Assembly: GCF_029027405.1 (NCBI RefSeq)
Contig: NZ_CP093396.1
Span: 1,860,001 to 1,924,000 of the forward strand
Direction of reading: 5' to 3'
DNA length: 64,000 bases
Origin: Sulfurimonas sp.
GTDB taxonomy: Bacteria; Campylobacterota; Campylobacteria; Campylobacterales; Sulfurimonadaceae
Shown here: positions 26,987 to 34,784 of the stretch, piece by piece
How the letters are laid out: each line of letters opens with the position of its first letter
How positions within the stretch are numbered: position 1 is the first letter of the stretch
Program-made: the position numbers and the translations under genes
Notes under the pieces: model-generated
The model's database searches: none
Told to the model about the DNA's origin: nothing
The model's input: the letters and a program-made list of their open reading frames with translations, nothing else

Positions 26987-28093
26987 TTGCCTTTAAACTT
27001 ACAAATACATACAGAGCATTTTACAAACCCTCTCTATTTAGAGAGTGGTCGTATTTTAGAACCTTATGATATTGTTTATGAAACATACGGTGAAATAAAT
27101 GACGATAAAAGCAATGTGGTTGTAGTTTGTCATGCACTTACAGGTTCTCACCATGCAGCTGGCATCTATGAAAATGAAACTAAAGCTGGTTGGTGGGATG
27201 GTTTTATCGGTTCTGGCAAAGCAATAGACACAGATAAGTACTTTGTAATTTGCTCAAATGTCATAGGTAGTTGCTTTGGTTCAACAGGTCCTATGAGTAT
27301 GCAACACCCTCAGCACGAACACTATCGCTACAAATTTCCAGTTGTTACTATAAAAGATATGGTAAAAGCTCAACGCATACTTTTTGACAGACTTGATATT
27401 CATAGAGTTCACGCAGTTGTAGGTGGCTCTATGGGAGGGATGCAAGCTCTCGCTTTTGCAGTTCACTATCCTAACTTTTCAAATAAAATCATCGCTTTAG
27501 CCGCAACTCACGCAACACAACCTTGGGCAATAGCCTTTAACAAGGTAGCTCAAGAATCTATCTTAAAAGACCCTGATTTTAAACAAGGCTACTATGACCC
27601 TGAAGTTATAAAAGAGCAAGGCTTATCAGGTATGGCTGTTGGTCGTATGGCTGGTCATATTAGTTTTTTATCCCCTGAGTCTATGGCTACTAAGTTTGGT
27701 CGTGAGTATAAAAGAACAGATGGACTTTATGAACTTTTTGGAAAGTTTCAAGTTGAGTCTTATTTAGAGTACAATGGTTACAATTTTACAAAATGGTTTG
27801 ACCCTTTAGCATATCTTTACATAACTAAAGCTATTAATATCTTTGATTTAGCAAGAGGTTTTGACTCACTTGAAGAGGCTCTTAAAAAAGTAACTTCAAG
27901 TATGCATCTGATTAGCTTTAGAGATGATTTACTTTTTAAAAATATAGAGATGAAAAAAATTGCTGATACTTTAAGTGAGATTGGTAACAACAACTATAAC
28001 TATATTGACATAGATAGCGGTTATGGTCATGACGCTTTTTTAGTAGAGTTAGAAAAATTTGAAAAATATGTAAAGGATGCATTAGATGGCTAA
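26987..28093 (+). CDS. metX: Homoserine O-acetyltransferase
   Basis: Transfers acetyl from acetyl-CoA to homoserine and so provides the substrate for MetY. The 368-residue alpha/beta hydrolase shows CHALTGSHHAAG (about residue 49), the nucleophile Ser148 in GGSMGGMQALAF and the catalytic Asp and His near the C-terminus (DIDSGYGHDAFL). The start is TTG with CGGAGAA eight bases upstream; the protein begins PLNLQIHTEHF after the initiator. It overlaps xseB by eight bases. Confidence 0.95.
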   Translation: MPLNLQIHTEHFTNPLYLESGRILEPYDIVYETYGEINDDKSNVVVVCHALTGSHHAAGIYENETKAGWWDGFIGSGKAIDTDKYFVICSNVIGSCFGSTGPMSMQHPQHEHYRYKFPVVTIKDMVKAQRILFDRLDIHRVHAVVGGSMGGMQALAFAVHYPNFSNKIIALAATHATQPWAIAFNKVAQESILKDPDFKQGYYDPEVIKEQGLSGMAVGRMAGHISFLSPESMATKFGREYKRTDGLYELFGKFQVESYLEYNGYNFTKWFDPLAYLYITKAINIFDLARGFDSLEEALKKVTSSMHLISFRDDLLFKNIEMKKIADTLSEIGNNNYNYIDIDSGYGHDAFLVELEKFEKYVKDALDG

Positions 28094-28274
28094 AACACCA
28101 GATTTTGAAACAAAACTAACAAGTGCTAAAAAGACATTGGAAAACTTGATGAAACCTGATATTACTTTGCAAAATAGTGTAAAAGAATATGAAAAAGGAA
28201 TCAAAGAGTTAAATGATGCTCAAAAAATTCTCGAAACAGCTGTCATAAAAATTAACGAAATAAAGAATAACTAA
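28086..28274 (+). CDS. xseB: Exodeoxyribonuclease VII small subunit
   Basis: The 62-residue helical subunit of exonuclease VII. FETKLTSAKKTLENLMKPDI and the SVKEYEKGIKELNDAQKILE helix match the family. It would pair with XseA, which is not in the window. It is translationally coupled: it overlaps metX by eight bases, and its TAA shares a base with the next ATG (TAATG). Confidence 0.9.
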   Translation: MAKTPDFETKLTSAKKTLENLMKPDITLQNSVKEYEKGIKELNDAQKILETAVIKINEIKNN

Positions 28275-29068
28275 TGCGTTGTGCTGTACTACAACTTAGC
28301 GCTCAAGGCATGAGTAGTACAAAACTTTACAATTACATAAGAATTGCTCATACAAAAAATGTAAAAGTTCTTCTGCTTGGTGAGTACATATTAAACCCTT
28401 TTTTCAAAGAGTTACAAAATATGTCAATTTCTATGATAAAAGAACAAGCCGAGCACCAGATTAAAATACTTAAAGAACTATCTTCTACTTACAATATGAC
28501 AATCGTTGCACCTTTAGTTATTGTAAAGAAGAAAAAAGTTTATAAAACAGTTGCTAAGTTTGCTCCATCATCTACTGCTTACTATCAACAACAAATCCTT
28601 ATAAACTACTCACATTGGAATGAGGAAAAATTCTTTTCAAACAGTATCGATGTTATTAAATCACCGCTAGTTTTTAAAGTTGATGGCTTTAAGTTTGCGA
28701 TTATCAGCGGTTTTGAGATTCATTTTGATGAAATATTTGCACAAATTTCACAAAAAAATGTAGATGCTATCTTACTCCCAAGCATATCTACTTTTGACTC
28801 TTTTGAGAGATGGAAAACTCTTATACTTTCTCGTGCTTTTACAAATAACTGCTACATTCTTAGAGCAAACCGAATAGGTGAATATACCCAAGAAGAATTT
28901 TCATGGAAATTTTATGGAGACTCCATACTAGCATCTCCAAATGGAGAGTTATTATCTCATCTTGGAAACAAGGAAGAACTAATGTTAGTAGAGATGTCTC
29001 ACAGTGAAGTAGTTCAAACAAGACGGACATGGGGATTCAAAGATATAATAAAAAGGAGAGAATCATGA
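28274..29068 (+). CDS. Nitrilase-fold protein lacking catalytic Lys and Cys
   Basis: A 264-residue member of the carbon-nitrogen hydrolase superfamily by fold. VLLLGEYILNP fits the region of the catalytic Glu. Where active members have a YRKxHL lysine, this protein reads YYQQQILINYSHWNEEKFF, and where they have an ICYD/E-type cysteine it reads IISGFEIHFDE. Two of the three triad residues are therefore missing and a pseudoenzyme is likely. RWKTLILSRAFTNNCYILRANRIGE and GDSILASPNGEL keep the rest of the fold. It follows xseB in the metY-metX operon and overlaps the next gene by four bases. Confidence 0.75.
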   Translation: MRCAVLQLSAQGMSSTKLYNYIRIAHTKNVKVLLLGEYILNPFFKELQNMSISMIKEQAEHQIKILKELSSTYNMTIVAPLVIVKKKKVYKTVAKFAPSSTAYYQQQILINYSHWNEEKFFSNSIDVIKSPLVFKVDGFKFAIISGFEIHFDEIFAQISQKNVDAILLPSISTFDSFERWKTLILSRAFTNNCYILRANRIGEYTQEEFSWKFYGDSILASPNGELLSHLGNKEELMLVEMSHSEVVQTRRTWGFKDIIKRRES

Positions 29069-29682
29069 AAAAAATATTTAAAATTTCACTTATATTAGTT
29101 GTAATACTAGCTACTTTTTATGTATATCATGTACATTTTGACTACCGTTTTGAAGTGATTAGCAAAGACAAGGTTTATAAATCAGGTCTAATAAAACCTG
29201 AGAAACTTGAAGGCTATCTTGTAAAATATAATATTAAAACTGTTATAGACTTAATGGACCCTGGTGTTCAAGATGCACTTAATCCAGCAAAACAAAAAAA
29301 TATAGATGAAGAAGATAATGCTATTAATCAGATAAATCAAAAGAACAATCTAAACATAAAACATGTAAATATACCATCAGGACAAGTACCAAATAAAAAG
29401 ACTCTTACTAAGTTTTTTGAAGTTCTTGATAACAAAGACAACTATCCAATTTTAATACACTGCTATCATGGAACAGGGAGAGCACAAATATATAGTGCCC
29501 TTTATAGAGTAGAGTATGAAAATTGGAATACTGAAGATGCGAGACAAAAGACAAGATTTATGGTTGAGGGATTTGGATATAGAAGTAGTTTCTCAAAAGG
29601 AAAAGTAAAAGGTGACTTTCTTATAGAATATAAACCTAGAAAAGAAGGCATACTTAGTACTATAAACACACTCCAAAAATAG
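29065..29682 (+). CDS. Membrane-anchored tyrosine/dual-specificity phosphatase
   Basis: A 205-residue protein with an N-terminal signal anchor (about residues 5-22) and a phosphatase domain facing the periplasm. The P-loop HCYHGTGR gives the catalytic Cys133 and Arg139, the C-x5-R motif of dual-specificity phosphatases, and VIDLMDPGVQD about 75 residues before it fits the general-acid region. I chose the ATG at 29065 because AAAAGGAGAG precedes it; a frame-open ATG at 29029 lies inside the previous gene. The substrate is unknown. A strong hairpin ends the operon inside its last codons. Confidence 0.82.
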   Translation: MKKIFKISLILVVILATFYVYHVHFDYRFEVISKDKVYKSGLIKPEKLEGYLVKYNIKTVIDLMDPGVQDALNPAKQKNIDEEDNAINQINQKNNLNIKHVNIPSGQVPNKKTLTKFFEVLDNKDNYPILIHCYHGTGRAQIYSALYRVEYENWNTEDARQKTRFMVEGFGYRSSFSKGKVKGDFLIEYKPRKEGILSTINTLQK

Positions 29683-29690
29683 TGTGTTTA
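29663..29690 (+). terminator. Terminator after the phosphatase gene
   Basis: TAAACACACT and AGTGTGTTTA form a perfect 10-bp stem with an eight-base loop, followed by ACCTTTTT. The left arm overlaps the end of the coding region and the right arm starts one base before its last base. Confidence 0.8.
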
Positions 29691-29702
29691 ACCTTTTTGT
29701 GC

Positions 29703-29708
29703 TATAAT
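29703..29708 (+). promoter_or_regulatory. -10 box of the ThiF/MoeB-like gene
   Basis: TATAAT lies 24 bases before the start of the E1-like gene and directly after the preceding terminator. Confidence 0.55.
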
Positions 29709-29731
29709 TTTTTTTTAATAAAGGCTCAATA

Positions 29732-30403
29732 ATGATGAAATATTTCCATCGCCAGATACAACTTTGGGGCGAAGAAACACAACAAAATTTACAAACAAAA
29801 AAGATAGCAGTTATTGGCTCAGGTGGTCTTGGAAGTTCTTTAGCATTTGCACTTGGAGCTAGTGGTATTGGCGAAATTCATATGGTTGACTTTGATGAAG
29901 TTTCTTTGCACAATATCCATAGACAAATAGCTTTTAAAGTTGGTGATGAAGGCAAAAATAAAGCTACAATCAATGCAAAAATCATAGAAGAAAGATGCCC
30001 CTATGTGAAGGCTATCGCTCATGAGTGTAACTTTGAAGAGTGGAGCAAAAAAAATATAGAAGTAGATTTAATCATAGATGCTACAGATAATCTTCCAACT
30101 CGCGGGGATATAAACGCCTATGCAAAAAGTATAAATATGCCTTGGTTGTATGGAAGTGTTGAGGCTTTTCATGGGCAAGTTTGTTTCATAGATAAGTCTT
30201 CTTTTACGGATGCCTTTAAAATCATCAAAAAAACTCCAGCAGGAATCGCAGCACCAATAGTTATGCACATAGCATCTCTACAAGCAAACTTAGCACTTAG
30301 ATTTCTAGCAGGTCTTAGCGTTAAAAAAGACACACTTTACTATCTTTTTTTTAACCAAGATGGTGAGTTAATAACTCAAAAATTCACACTTCCTAAAGCT
30401 TAG
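29732..30403 (+). CDS. ThiF/MoeB/HesA-family E1-like adenylyltransferase
   Basis: A 223-residue Rossmann-fold protein that would adenylate the C-terminal Gly of a ubiquitin-like sulfur carrier such as ThiS or MoaD. It has the ATP-binding GSGGLGSSLAFALGASGIG (about residues 30-48), Asp in MVDFDEVSLHNIHRQ, and the ATDNLPTRGDIN motif. The CxxC zinc pairs found in MoeB and ThiF are absent, and the C-terminus is short. No sulfur-carrier gene is adjacent, so thiamine or molybdopterin cannot be decided. Two consecutive ATGs are possible starts. It converges on and overlaps the cytochrome gene by 11 bases. Confidence 0.85.
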   Translation: MMKYFHRQIQLWGEETQQNLQTKKIAVIGSGGLGSSLAFALGASGIGEIHMVDFDEVSLHNIHRQIAFKVGDEGKNKATINAKIIEERCPYVKAIAHECNFEEWSKKNIEVDLIIDATDNLPTRGDINAYAKSINMPWLYGSVEAFHGQVCFIDKSSFTDAFKIIKKTPAGIAAPIVMHIASLQANLALRFLAGLSVKKDTLYYLFFNQDGELITQKFTLPKA

Positions 30404-30848
30404 AAATATAGTCCGAAAGAGCTTTGATTTGCTCATCATCTAGCTTAGATACTTGACCTTTCATAATGCTCTTCATAGCTCCGCCATAAGTTCCATCTTT
30501 ATATCCATTTAGTGAGTTTGTAACCTTAGATGCCATCCATCCTTGAATCAATTTTGATTTTCCTAGAGCAGGTTTATCACCTTTCGCCCCATGACAAGCT
30601 GAACAGCTTTTATAAAGTGAAGCAGCATCTATAGATGCCACAACCTCTTTTACCTCTTCTTTAGGAACAGAAGTCAATACTTTTTGAATAATTACTGCTT
30701 GTGGAGTAACCGCTACTTTTTCTTCAACTTTTTTTACTTCAGTCACTTTTTGTACTTCAATCTTTTGTACTTGCTTTACTTCTTTTTTTGCATCTTCACT
30801 ACAGCCAACTAATAAAAATGCCAAAACTACATAAACTATTATTTTCAT
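30393..30848 (-). CDS. Monoheme c-type cytochrome lipoprotein
   Basis: A 151-residue periplasmic or outer-membrane-facing electron carrier. The lipobox is LVG before Cys16. A Lys/Glu/Val-rich linker (about 20-70) with repeated KV and EVKK units follows, then a class I cytochrome c domain with CSACH (Cys82, Cys85, His86) and a probable Met axial ligand in GGAMKSIMKGQ. The C-terminal helix DEQIKALSDYISKL is typical. I chose the ATG at 30848 because GGAG stands six bases before it, rather than one four codons upstream. It is divergent from the aminotransferase gene. Confidence 0.88.
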   Translation of the reverse strand: MKIIVYVVLAFLLVGCSEDAKKEVKQVQKIEVQKVTEVKKVEEKVAVTPQAVIIQKVLTSVPKEEVKEVVASIDAASLYKSCSACHGAKGDKPALGKSKLIQGWMASKVTNSLNGYKDGTYGGAMKSIMKGQVSKLDDEQIKALSDYISKL

Positions 30849-30907
30849 ATTTATCTCCATTTTATTTTCCCTAGTATATCGTTAAAGTGCTTCTAATGCT
30901 TTTAAGC

Positions 30908-30913
30908 TATAAT
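30908..30913 (+). promoter_or_regulatory. -10 box of the aminotransferase-murC operon
   Basis: TATAAT lies 29 bases before the aminotransferase start, with T-rich sequence upstream. AAGAAGG precedes the ATG. Confidence 0.55.
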
Positions 30914-30941
30914 ATCGAGATTATAAGAAGGTACTAATACT

Positions 30942-32084
30942 ATGATATTTCAACCATATCCATTTGAGAAGTTAAATGATTTACTAAAACATATAGAACC
31001 AAACAAAAACTACAATCCTGCTATTTTAACTATCGGTGAACCACAATTTGAAACTCCAAAGTTCATTCAAGATTCCCTTTGTAACAATTCTAATTTACTT
31101 AAAAAATATCCTAAAACTTCTGGTGAAATATCACTTAGAACTGCTCAAAGAGGTTTTTTCAAAAAAAGGTTTAGTGTTGATTTAAAAGATGAACAAATTA
31201 TTCCTACTTTTGGAACTCGTGAAGTGCTATTTAACTTTCCTCAATTTTTACTATTTGGCAAAGAAAATTCAACTATCGCTTTTCCAAATCCTTTTTATCA
31301 AATTTATGAAGGTGCAGCGATTGCTACAAAATCAAAAATAATCCATCTAAGCCTAGATGCTAGCAATAACTTTAAACCAAAGATAAATGAAGATGAATTA
31401 AGCCAATGTGACTTAGTCATCTTAAACTTTCCAAATAACCCAACAACATCTACACTTAGCCTTGATGAACTTGGCGAATGGGTGTACTTGAGTTTAAAGC
31501 ATAACTTTGTTTTACTAAATGATGAGTGTTATAGCGAACTATATACTGATGAAAAAATGCCATCTCTACTTGAAGCATCGTTGCATGTTGGAAATACTAG
31601 CTTTAAAAATATCTTAGTAATTAACTCTATCTCAAAACGCTCATCTGCGCCAGGTCTTCGTTCAGGCTTTATAGCAGGAGATGAAAACATATTAAAAGAG
31701 TATATGAAGTACAGAACTTATATCGGTTGTGCTTCTCCCCTTCCTCTTCAAAGTGCAGCTGCTGCAGCTTGGAGTGATGAAAAACATGTACAAGCATCAA
31801 GAGAAATTTATAAAAAGAACTTTGAAATTGCAAAAGAAATACTAAAAATAGAAATTCCAAAAGCAACTTTTTATATCTGGTTAAAAGTTGATAAACCCAT
31901 AGAATTTACAAAAAAACTTTATCAAAATTACAATGTAAAAGTTCTTCCCGGTGAATTTTTAGCTAGAACAGATGCTAATGGTAAAAATCCAGGAAAAGAT
32001 TTTGTGCGAATTGCTTTAGTTGAGAGTGAAGACAAAACAACGGATGCCCTAAAAAGAATTAAGGAATGCTTAGATGCCAAGTAA
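30942..32084 (+). CDS. Class I/II PLP aminotransferase (DapC-like)
   Basis: A 380-residue fold-type I aminotransferase. The Schiff-base lysine is Lys232 in NSISKRSSAPGLRSGF, and NFPNNPTTST and NDECYSELY are family motifs. In Campylobacterota, proteins like this directly upstream of murC are often annotated as succinyldiaminopimelate transaminase, which would feed diaminopimelate into peptidoglycan and lysine. The linkage to murC supports this, but the substrate cannot be read from the sequence. It overlaps the next gene by 11 bases. Confidence 0.82.
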   Translation: MIFQPYPFEKLNDLLKHIEPNKNYNPAILTIGEPQFETPKFIQDSLCNNSNLLKKYPKTSGEISLRTAQRGFFKKRFSVDLKDEQIIPTFGTREVLFNFPQFLLFGKENSTIAFPNPFYQIYEGAAIATKSKIIHLSLDASNNFKPKINEDELSQCDLVILNFPNNPTTSTLSLDELGEWVYLSLKHNFVLLNDECYSELYTDEKMPSLLEASLHVGNTSFKNILVINSISKRSSAPGLRSGFIAGDENILKEYMKYRTYIGCASPLPLQSAAAAAWSDEKHVQASREIYKKNFEIAKEILKIEIPKATFYIWLKVDKPIEFTKKLYQNYNVKVLPGEFLARTDANGKNPGKDFVRIALVESEDKTTDALKRIKECLDAK

Positions 32085-32580
32085 TATAGAAGAATTAAAA
32101 AGTAAAGTATTAGAAGCTCAATCAAACTCTGATATAGCTTCTTTATATACCCTAGAACAAAAAGCTTCTGATATGTTTGACGAGGACACACTTGGTGCTT
32201 TTTATACAAATATATTAGATATGGCATTAGAGAGATTAACAGATGCTCTTGAATCTCCAAGAGTTATGGATATGCAAGAAGTACAAGACTTTGCAACTTT
32301 AAGAGCTTTGTATGAATATGCTATGGAATATTACCATGCCAACAATATCACAGACGCGTCTGCCCTTTTTGAAGTTCTTAGTGGATTATCAAATGATAAA
32401 AAATTTTCTTCTGCACTAAAGTTTCACTGGATCGCATCTAAAGAAAGCATATCTTTAGACGATTTTATGGATAATATTGCAAATATAGAAGCAACTCAAG
32501 ATGAGGGAACATTTTACATAAGTGTTTTTACAAAAGAGGCACAAAAATTGCTTGATAATGCCCAAATAGCGGGGGAATAA
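32074..32580 (+). CDS. Conserved hypothetical helical protein upstream of murC
   Basis: A 168-residue acidic, almost entirely helical soluble protein with no signal or membrane segment. Helical repeats such as LRALYEYAMEYYHANNITDASALFEVL look TPR-like, so a protein-interaction role is possible. It is translationally coupled to the aminotransferase gene and lies three bases before murC, which suggests a link with cell-wall precursor synthesis. I recognise no named family. Confidence 0.7.
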   Translation: MPSNIEELKSKVLEAQSNSDIASLYTLEQKASDMFDEDTLGAFYTNILDMALERLTDALESPRVMDMQEVQDFATLRALYEYAMEYYHANNITDASALFEVLSGLSNDKKFSSALKFHWIASKESISLDDFMDNIANIEATQDEGTFYISVFTKEAQKLLDNAQIAGE

Positions 32581-32583
32581 TAT

Positions 32584-33897
32584 ATGAAAATTCATTTTAT
32601 CGGTATTGGTGGCATAGGAATCTCTGGTTTAGCACAATACATGCATTACAAAGGACATGAGGTTAGTGGTTCTGATATTTCTGACACTATCATTACTAAA
32701 AAACTTCGTGATTTAGGCATAGAAGTTTCTATTGCACATAGTGGGGATGCTATAACCTCTCAAGATTTAGTAATTCACTCAGCAATCATTCGTCCTGATA
32801 ATCCAGAAATCATAGCAGCGAAAAAGAAAGGTATAGAAGTACTCGCTCGTCGTGAAGCTCTACTTCGAATACTTAACACTTCAAAAGTATACTCAGTTGC
32901 TGGTGCTCACGGTAAAAGCACTACAACAGCTATACTAACCGCTATCATGGAAGGTTCTGCTATTATAGGTGCGGAATCAAAAGCATTTGGCTCAAATGTA
33001 AGATATGACGAACTAAGTGATGTGTTACTATTTGAAGCTGATGAAAGTGATGGAAGTTTTATCAACTCAAATCCTCATTGTGCAATAGTTATCAATGCTG
33101 AACCTGAGCATATGGAATATTATGATTACAATTATGAGCTTTTTTATGACTCATATAAAACTTTTATTAACTCTGCCCCATTTCGTGTATTAAATGCAGA
33201 AGACCCATTTTTAAGCACTTTAAAAGATGATGTAGAGGCCAACTGGTTATATCCTACTACGGATATCACAAATATAGAATTTGTACTTATAGATGACGAA
33301 CCTCACACAAGATTTACTCTTAGAGATTTAGGTTTATTTGATGTATGGGGATTTGGCAAGCACATCGCTCTAGATGCATCTCTTGCTATTTTAGCTGCCA
33401 ACGAATCTATGGATATAGAAGAGATAAGGACTAAACTTCTTACCTTTAAGGGAATCAAAAAGCGTTTTGATATTGTCGGGTCTGAATCTGATAGTGTTAT
33501 CATAGATGATTATGGTCACCATCCAACAGAAATAAAAGCTACTTTTGAATCTGTAAGAGAGTATGCACAACTCAAAGGTTTTAATAAGATTACTGCTATC
33601 TGGCAACCACATAAATACTCTCGTACAATTGATAATCTTGAAGAATTTATAAAATGTTTTGAAGGTGTGGGAGAACTAATAATACTCCCTGTGTGGTCAG
33701 CTGGGGAAACTCCTCGTGATATTGACTTCAAAGAGAACTTCAAACATTACAACTTAATCATGGCAGACAAAATCAAAAGAGCAAACAACAATATAACTGT
33801 TATTAAGAACCAAGAGACGCTAAAGACTTTAGACAAAGGTCTTATCATTGGTTTTGGAGCAGGAGATATAACTTACCAAATTAGGGGAACCGCATAA
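32584..33897 (+). CDS. murC: UDP-N-acetylmuramate--L-alanine ligase
   Basis: Adds L-alanine to UDP-MurNAc, the first amino acid of the peptidoglycan stem peptide, using ATP. The 437 residues begin with HFIGIGGIGISGLAQYM, the Rossmann UDP-binding motif of MurC. AGAHGKSTTTAI (about residue 108) is the ATP loop. FEADESDGSF, NAEPEHMEYYD and DDYGHHPTEI are further Mur ligase motifs. The length is slightly under the usual 450-490. It is followed one base later by a small membrane-protein gene. Confidence 0.97.
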   Translation: MKIHFIGIGGIGISGLAQYMHYKGHEVSGSDISDTIITKKLRDLGIEVSIAHSGDAITSQDLVIHSAIIRPDNPEIIAAKKKGIEVLARREALLRILNTSKVYSVAGAHGKSTTTAILTAIMEGSAIIGAESKAFGSNVRYDELSDVLLFEADESDGSFINSNPHCAIVINAEPEHMEYYDYNYELFYDSYKTFINSAPFRVLNAEDPFLSTLKDDVEANWLYPTTDITNIEFVLIDDEPHTRFTLRDLGLFDVWGFGKHIALDASLAILAANESMDIEEIRTKLLTFKGIKKRFDIVGSESDSVIIDDYGHHPTEIKATFESVREYAQLKGFNKITAIWQPHKYSRTIDNLEEFIKCFEGVGELIILPVWSAGETPRDIDFKENFKHYNLIMADKIKRANNNITVIKNQETLKTLDKGLIIGFGAGDITYQIRGTA

Positions 33898-33898
33898 T

Positions 33899-34228
33899 AT
33901 GGCATATATAGCTGGACTTATAATTGCAGGGCTTTTCTTTTTAGCTCTACATTACTTTACCGAACTTACAAAAAAACAAAAAGCACTTATCACTATTATA
34001 ATTTCTGTAGTTGTTCTAAGTGCTATTGCATTTAACATATACAGTAGTTCTCAAAGAGAAAAAATGCTAACCGTTGTAATGAAGTTTAATCAAAACAAAA
34101 CTGTAAAATGTAATGGCATCGATGTTGATAATAAAAACTACACGATTAGTATCGGAACATACACTTTCATAGGTAAGGAAAATACCCCAAATTATGGGCA
34201 AATGATTAGTGCTTCTAGTTGCGAATAG
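33899..34228 (+). CDS. Small two-helix membrane protein
   Basis: A 109-residue protein with two hydrophobic helices (about residues 3-21 and 29-49) and a C-terminal soluble domain of about 55 residues that contains two cysteines (KCNGIDVD and SSCE), possibly a disulfide in the periplasm. It begins one base after murC, so it shares that operon. Function unknown; no family recognised. Confidence 0.7.
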   Translation: MAYIAGLIIAGLFFLALHYFTELTKKQKALITIIISVVVLSAIAFNIYSSSQREKMLTVVMKFNQNKTVKCNGIDVDNKNYTISIGTYTFIGKENTPNYGQMISASSCE

Positions 34229-34269
34229 CTAAATAGCAATATTTAACAACACTTTTTGGATTTTTTAGA

Positions 34270-34426
34270 TATGATACGGCCAATGAAAGATGATTCTAGT
34301 TACATCTTTAGTCGACTTTGTATTGGTAACTCCTTGTTAACAGTTAAATTCATCTAAAAATTAGACTTTATATTAGATTTTCAACCACCTTGTTACAAGG
34401 GTGTATTAAAACACAAAGGATTTACA
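34270..34426 (+). promoter_or_regulatory. Cold-shock gene promoter and long leader
   Basis: A TATGAT -10 box at 34270-34275 would start a transcript near 34282, leaving a leader of about 145 bases before the cold-shock gene. The leader holds several possible pairings, including CCTTG-TTA-CAAGG (34391-34403), which ends about 24 bases before the start codon. Long structured leaders are typical of cspA-type genes, where they act as temperature-responsive structures. That role is inferred here. Confidence 0.5.
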
Positions 34427-34645
34427 ATGGCAGCATTAGTAAACGGCACAGTAAAATGGTTCAACAGCGAAAAAGGTTTCGGATTTATCGAGCAAGAGAA
34501 TGGTGGTAAAGATGTATTCGTACATTTCCGTCAAGTTAATAGCAATGGTTACGATCGTGTTTCACTAAACGAAGGTCAAAAAGTTACTTTCGAAATTGGT
34601 GAAGGCGAAAAAGGTCCTCAAGCAGAAAACGTTACAGGTCTGTAA
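34427..34645 (+). CDS. Cold-shock domain protein (CspA family)
   Basis: A 72-residue single-stranded nucleic-acid-binding protein that acts as an RNA chaperone. RNP1 is KGFGFI (residues 16-21) and RNP2 is VFVHF (30-34), with [17 protein letters not shown] at the start as in all Csp proteins. AAAGGA precedes the ATG. Codon use looks more optimal than in neighbouring genes, as expected of high expression. It is monocistronic, with a long leader and its own hairpin terminator. Confidence 0.97.
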   Translation: MAALVNGTVKWFNSEKGFGFIEQENGGKDVFVHFRQVNSNGYDRVSLNEGQKVTFEIGEGEKGPQAENVTGL

Positions 34646-34653
34646 TCTTTCTC

Positions 34654-34678
34654 TATTGAGCAGATCTTCTGCTCAATA
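34654..34678 (+). terminator. Hairpin terminator of the cold-shock gene
   Basis: TATTGAGCAGA (34654-34664) and TCTGCTCAATA (34668-34678) form a perfect 11-bp stem with a three-base loop. The following CCTTTCAAAT has only a short U-run. Confidence 0.7.
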
Positions 34679-34784
34679 CCTTTCAAATATTTATTTTCAA
34701 AACTCTCCAACTTAAACTTCTTAATAATCAAAATTTAGCTAAAATTGTAAATATAAAAGCAACTAATAGGTAAAATAATAAAAT

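Noticed and set aside
29029..29064. Longer start for the phosphatase gene
   Set aside because: AAAAGGAGAG stands directly before the internal ATG at 29065, and the longer form has no ribosome binding site and interrupts the signal anchor.
28274..29068. Active amidase or nitrilase call
   Set aside because: The catalytic Lys and Cys positions are not conserved.
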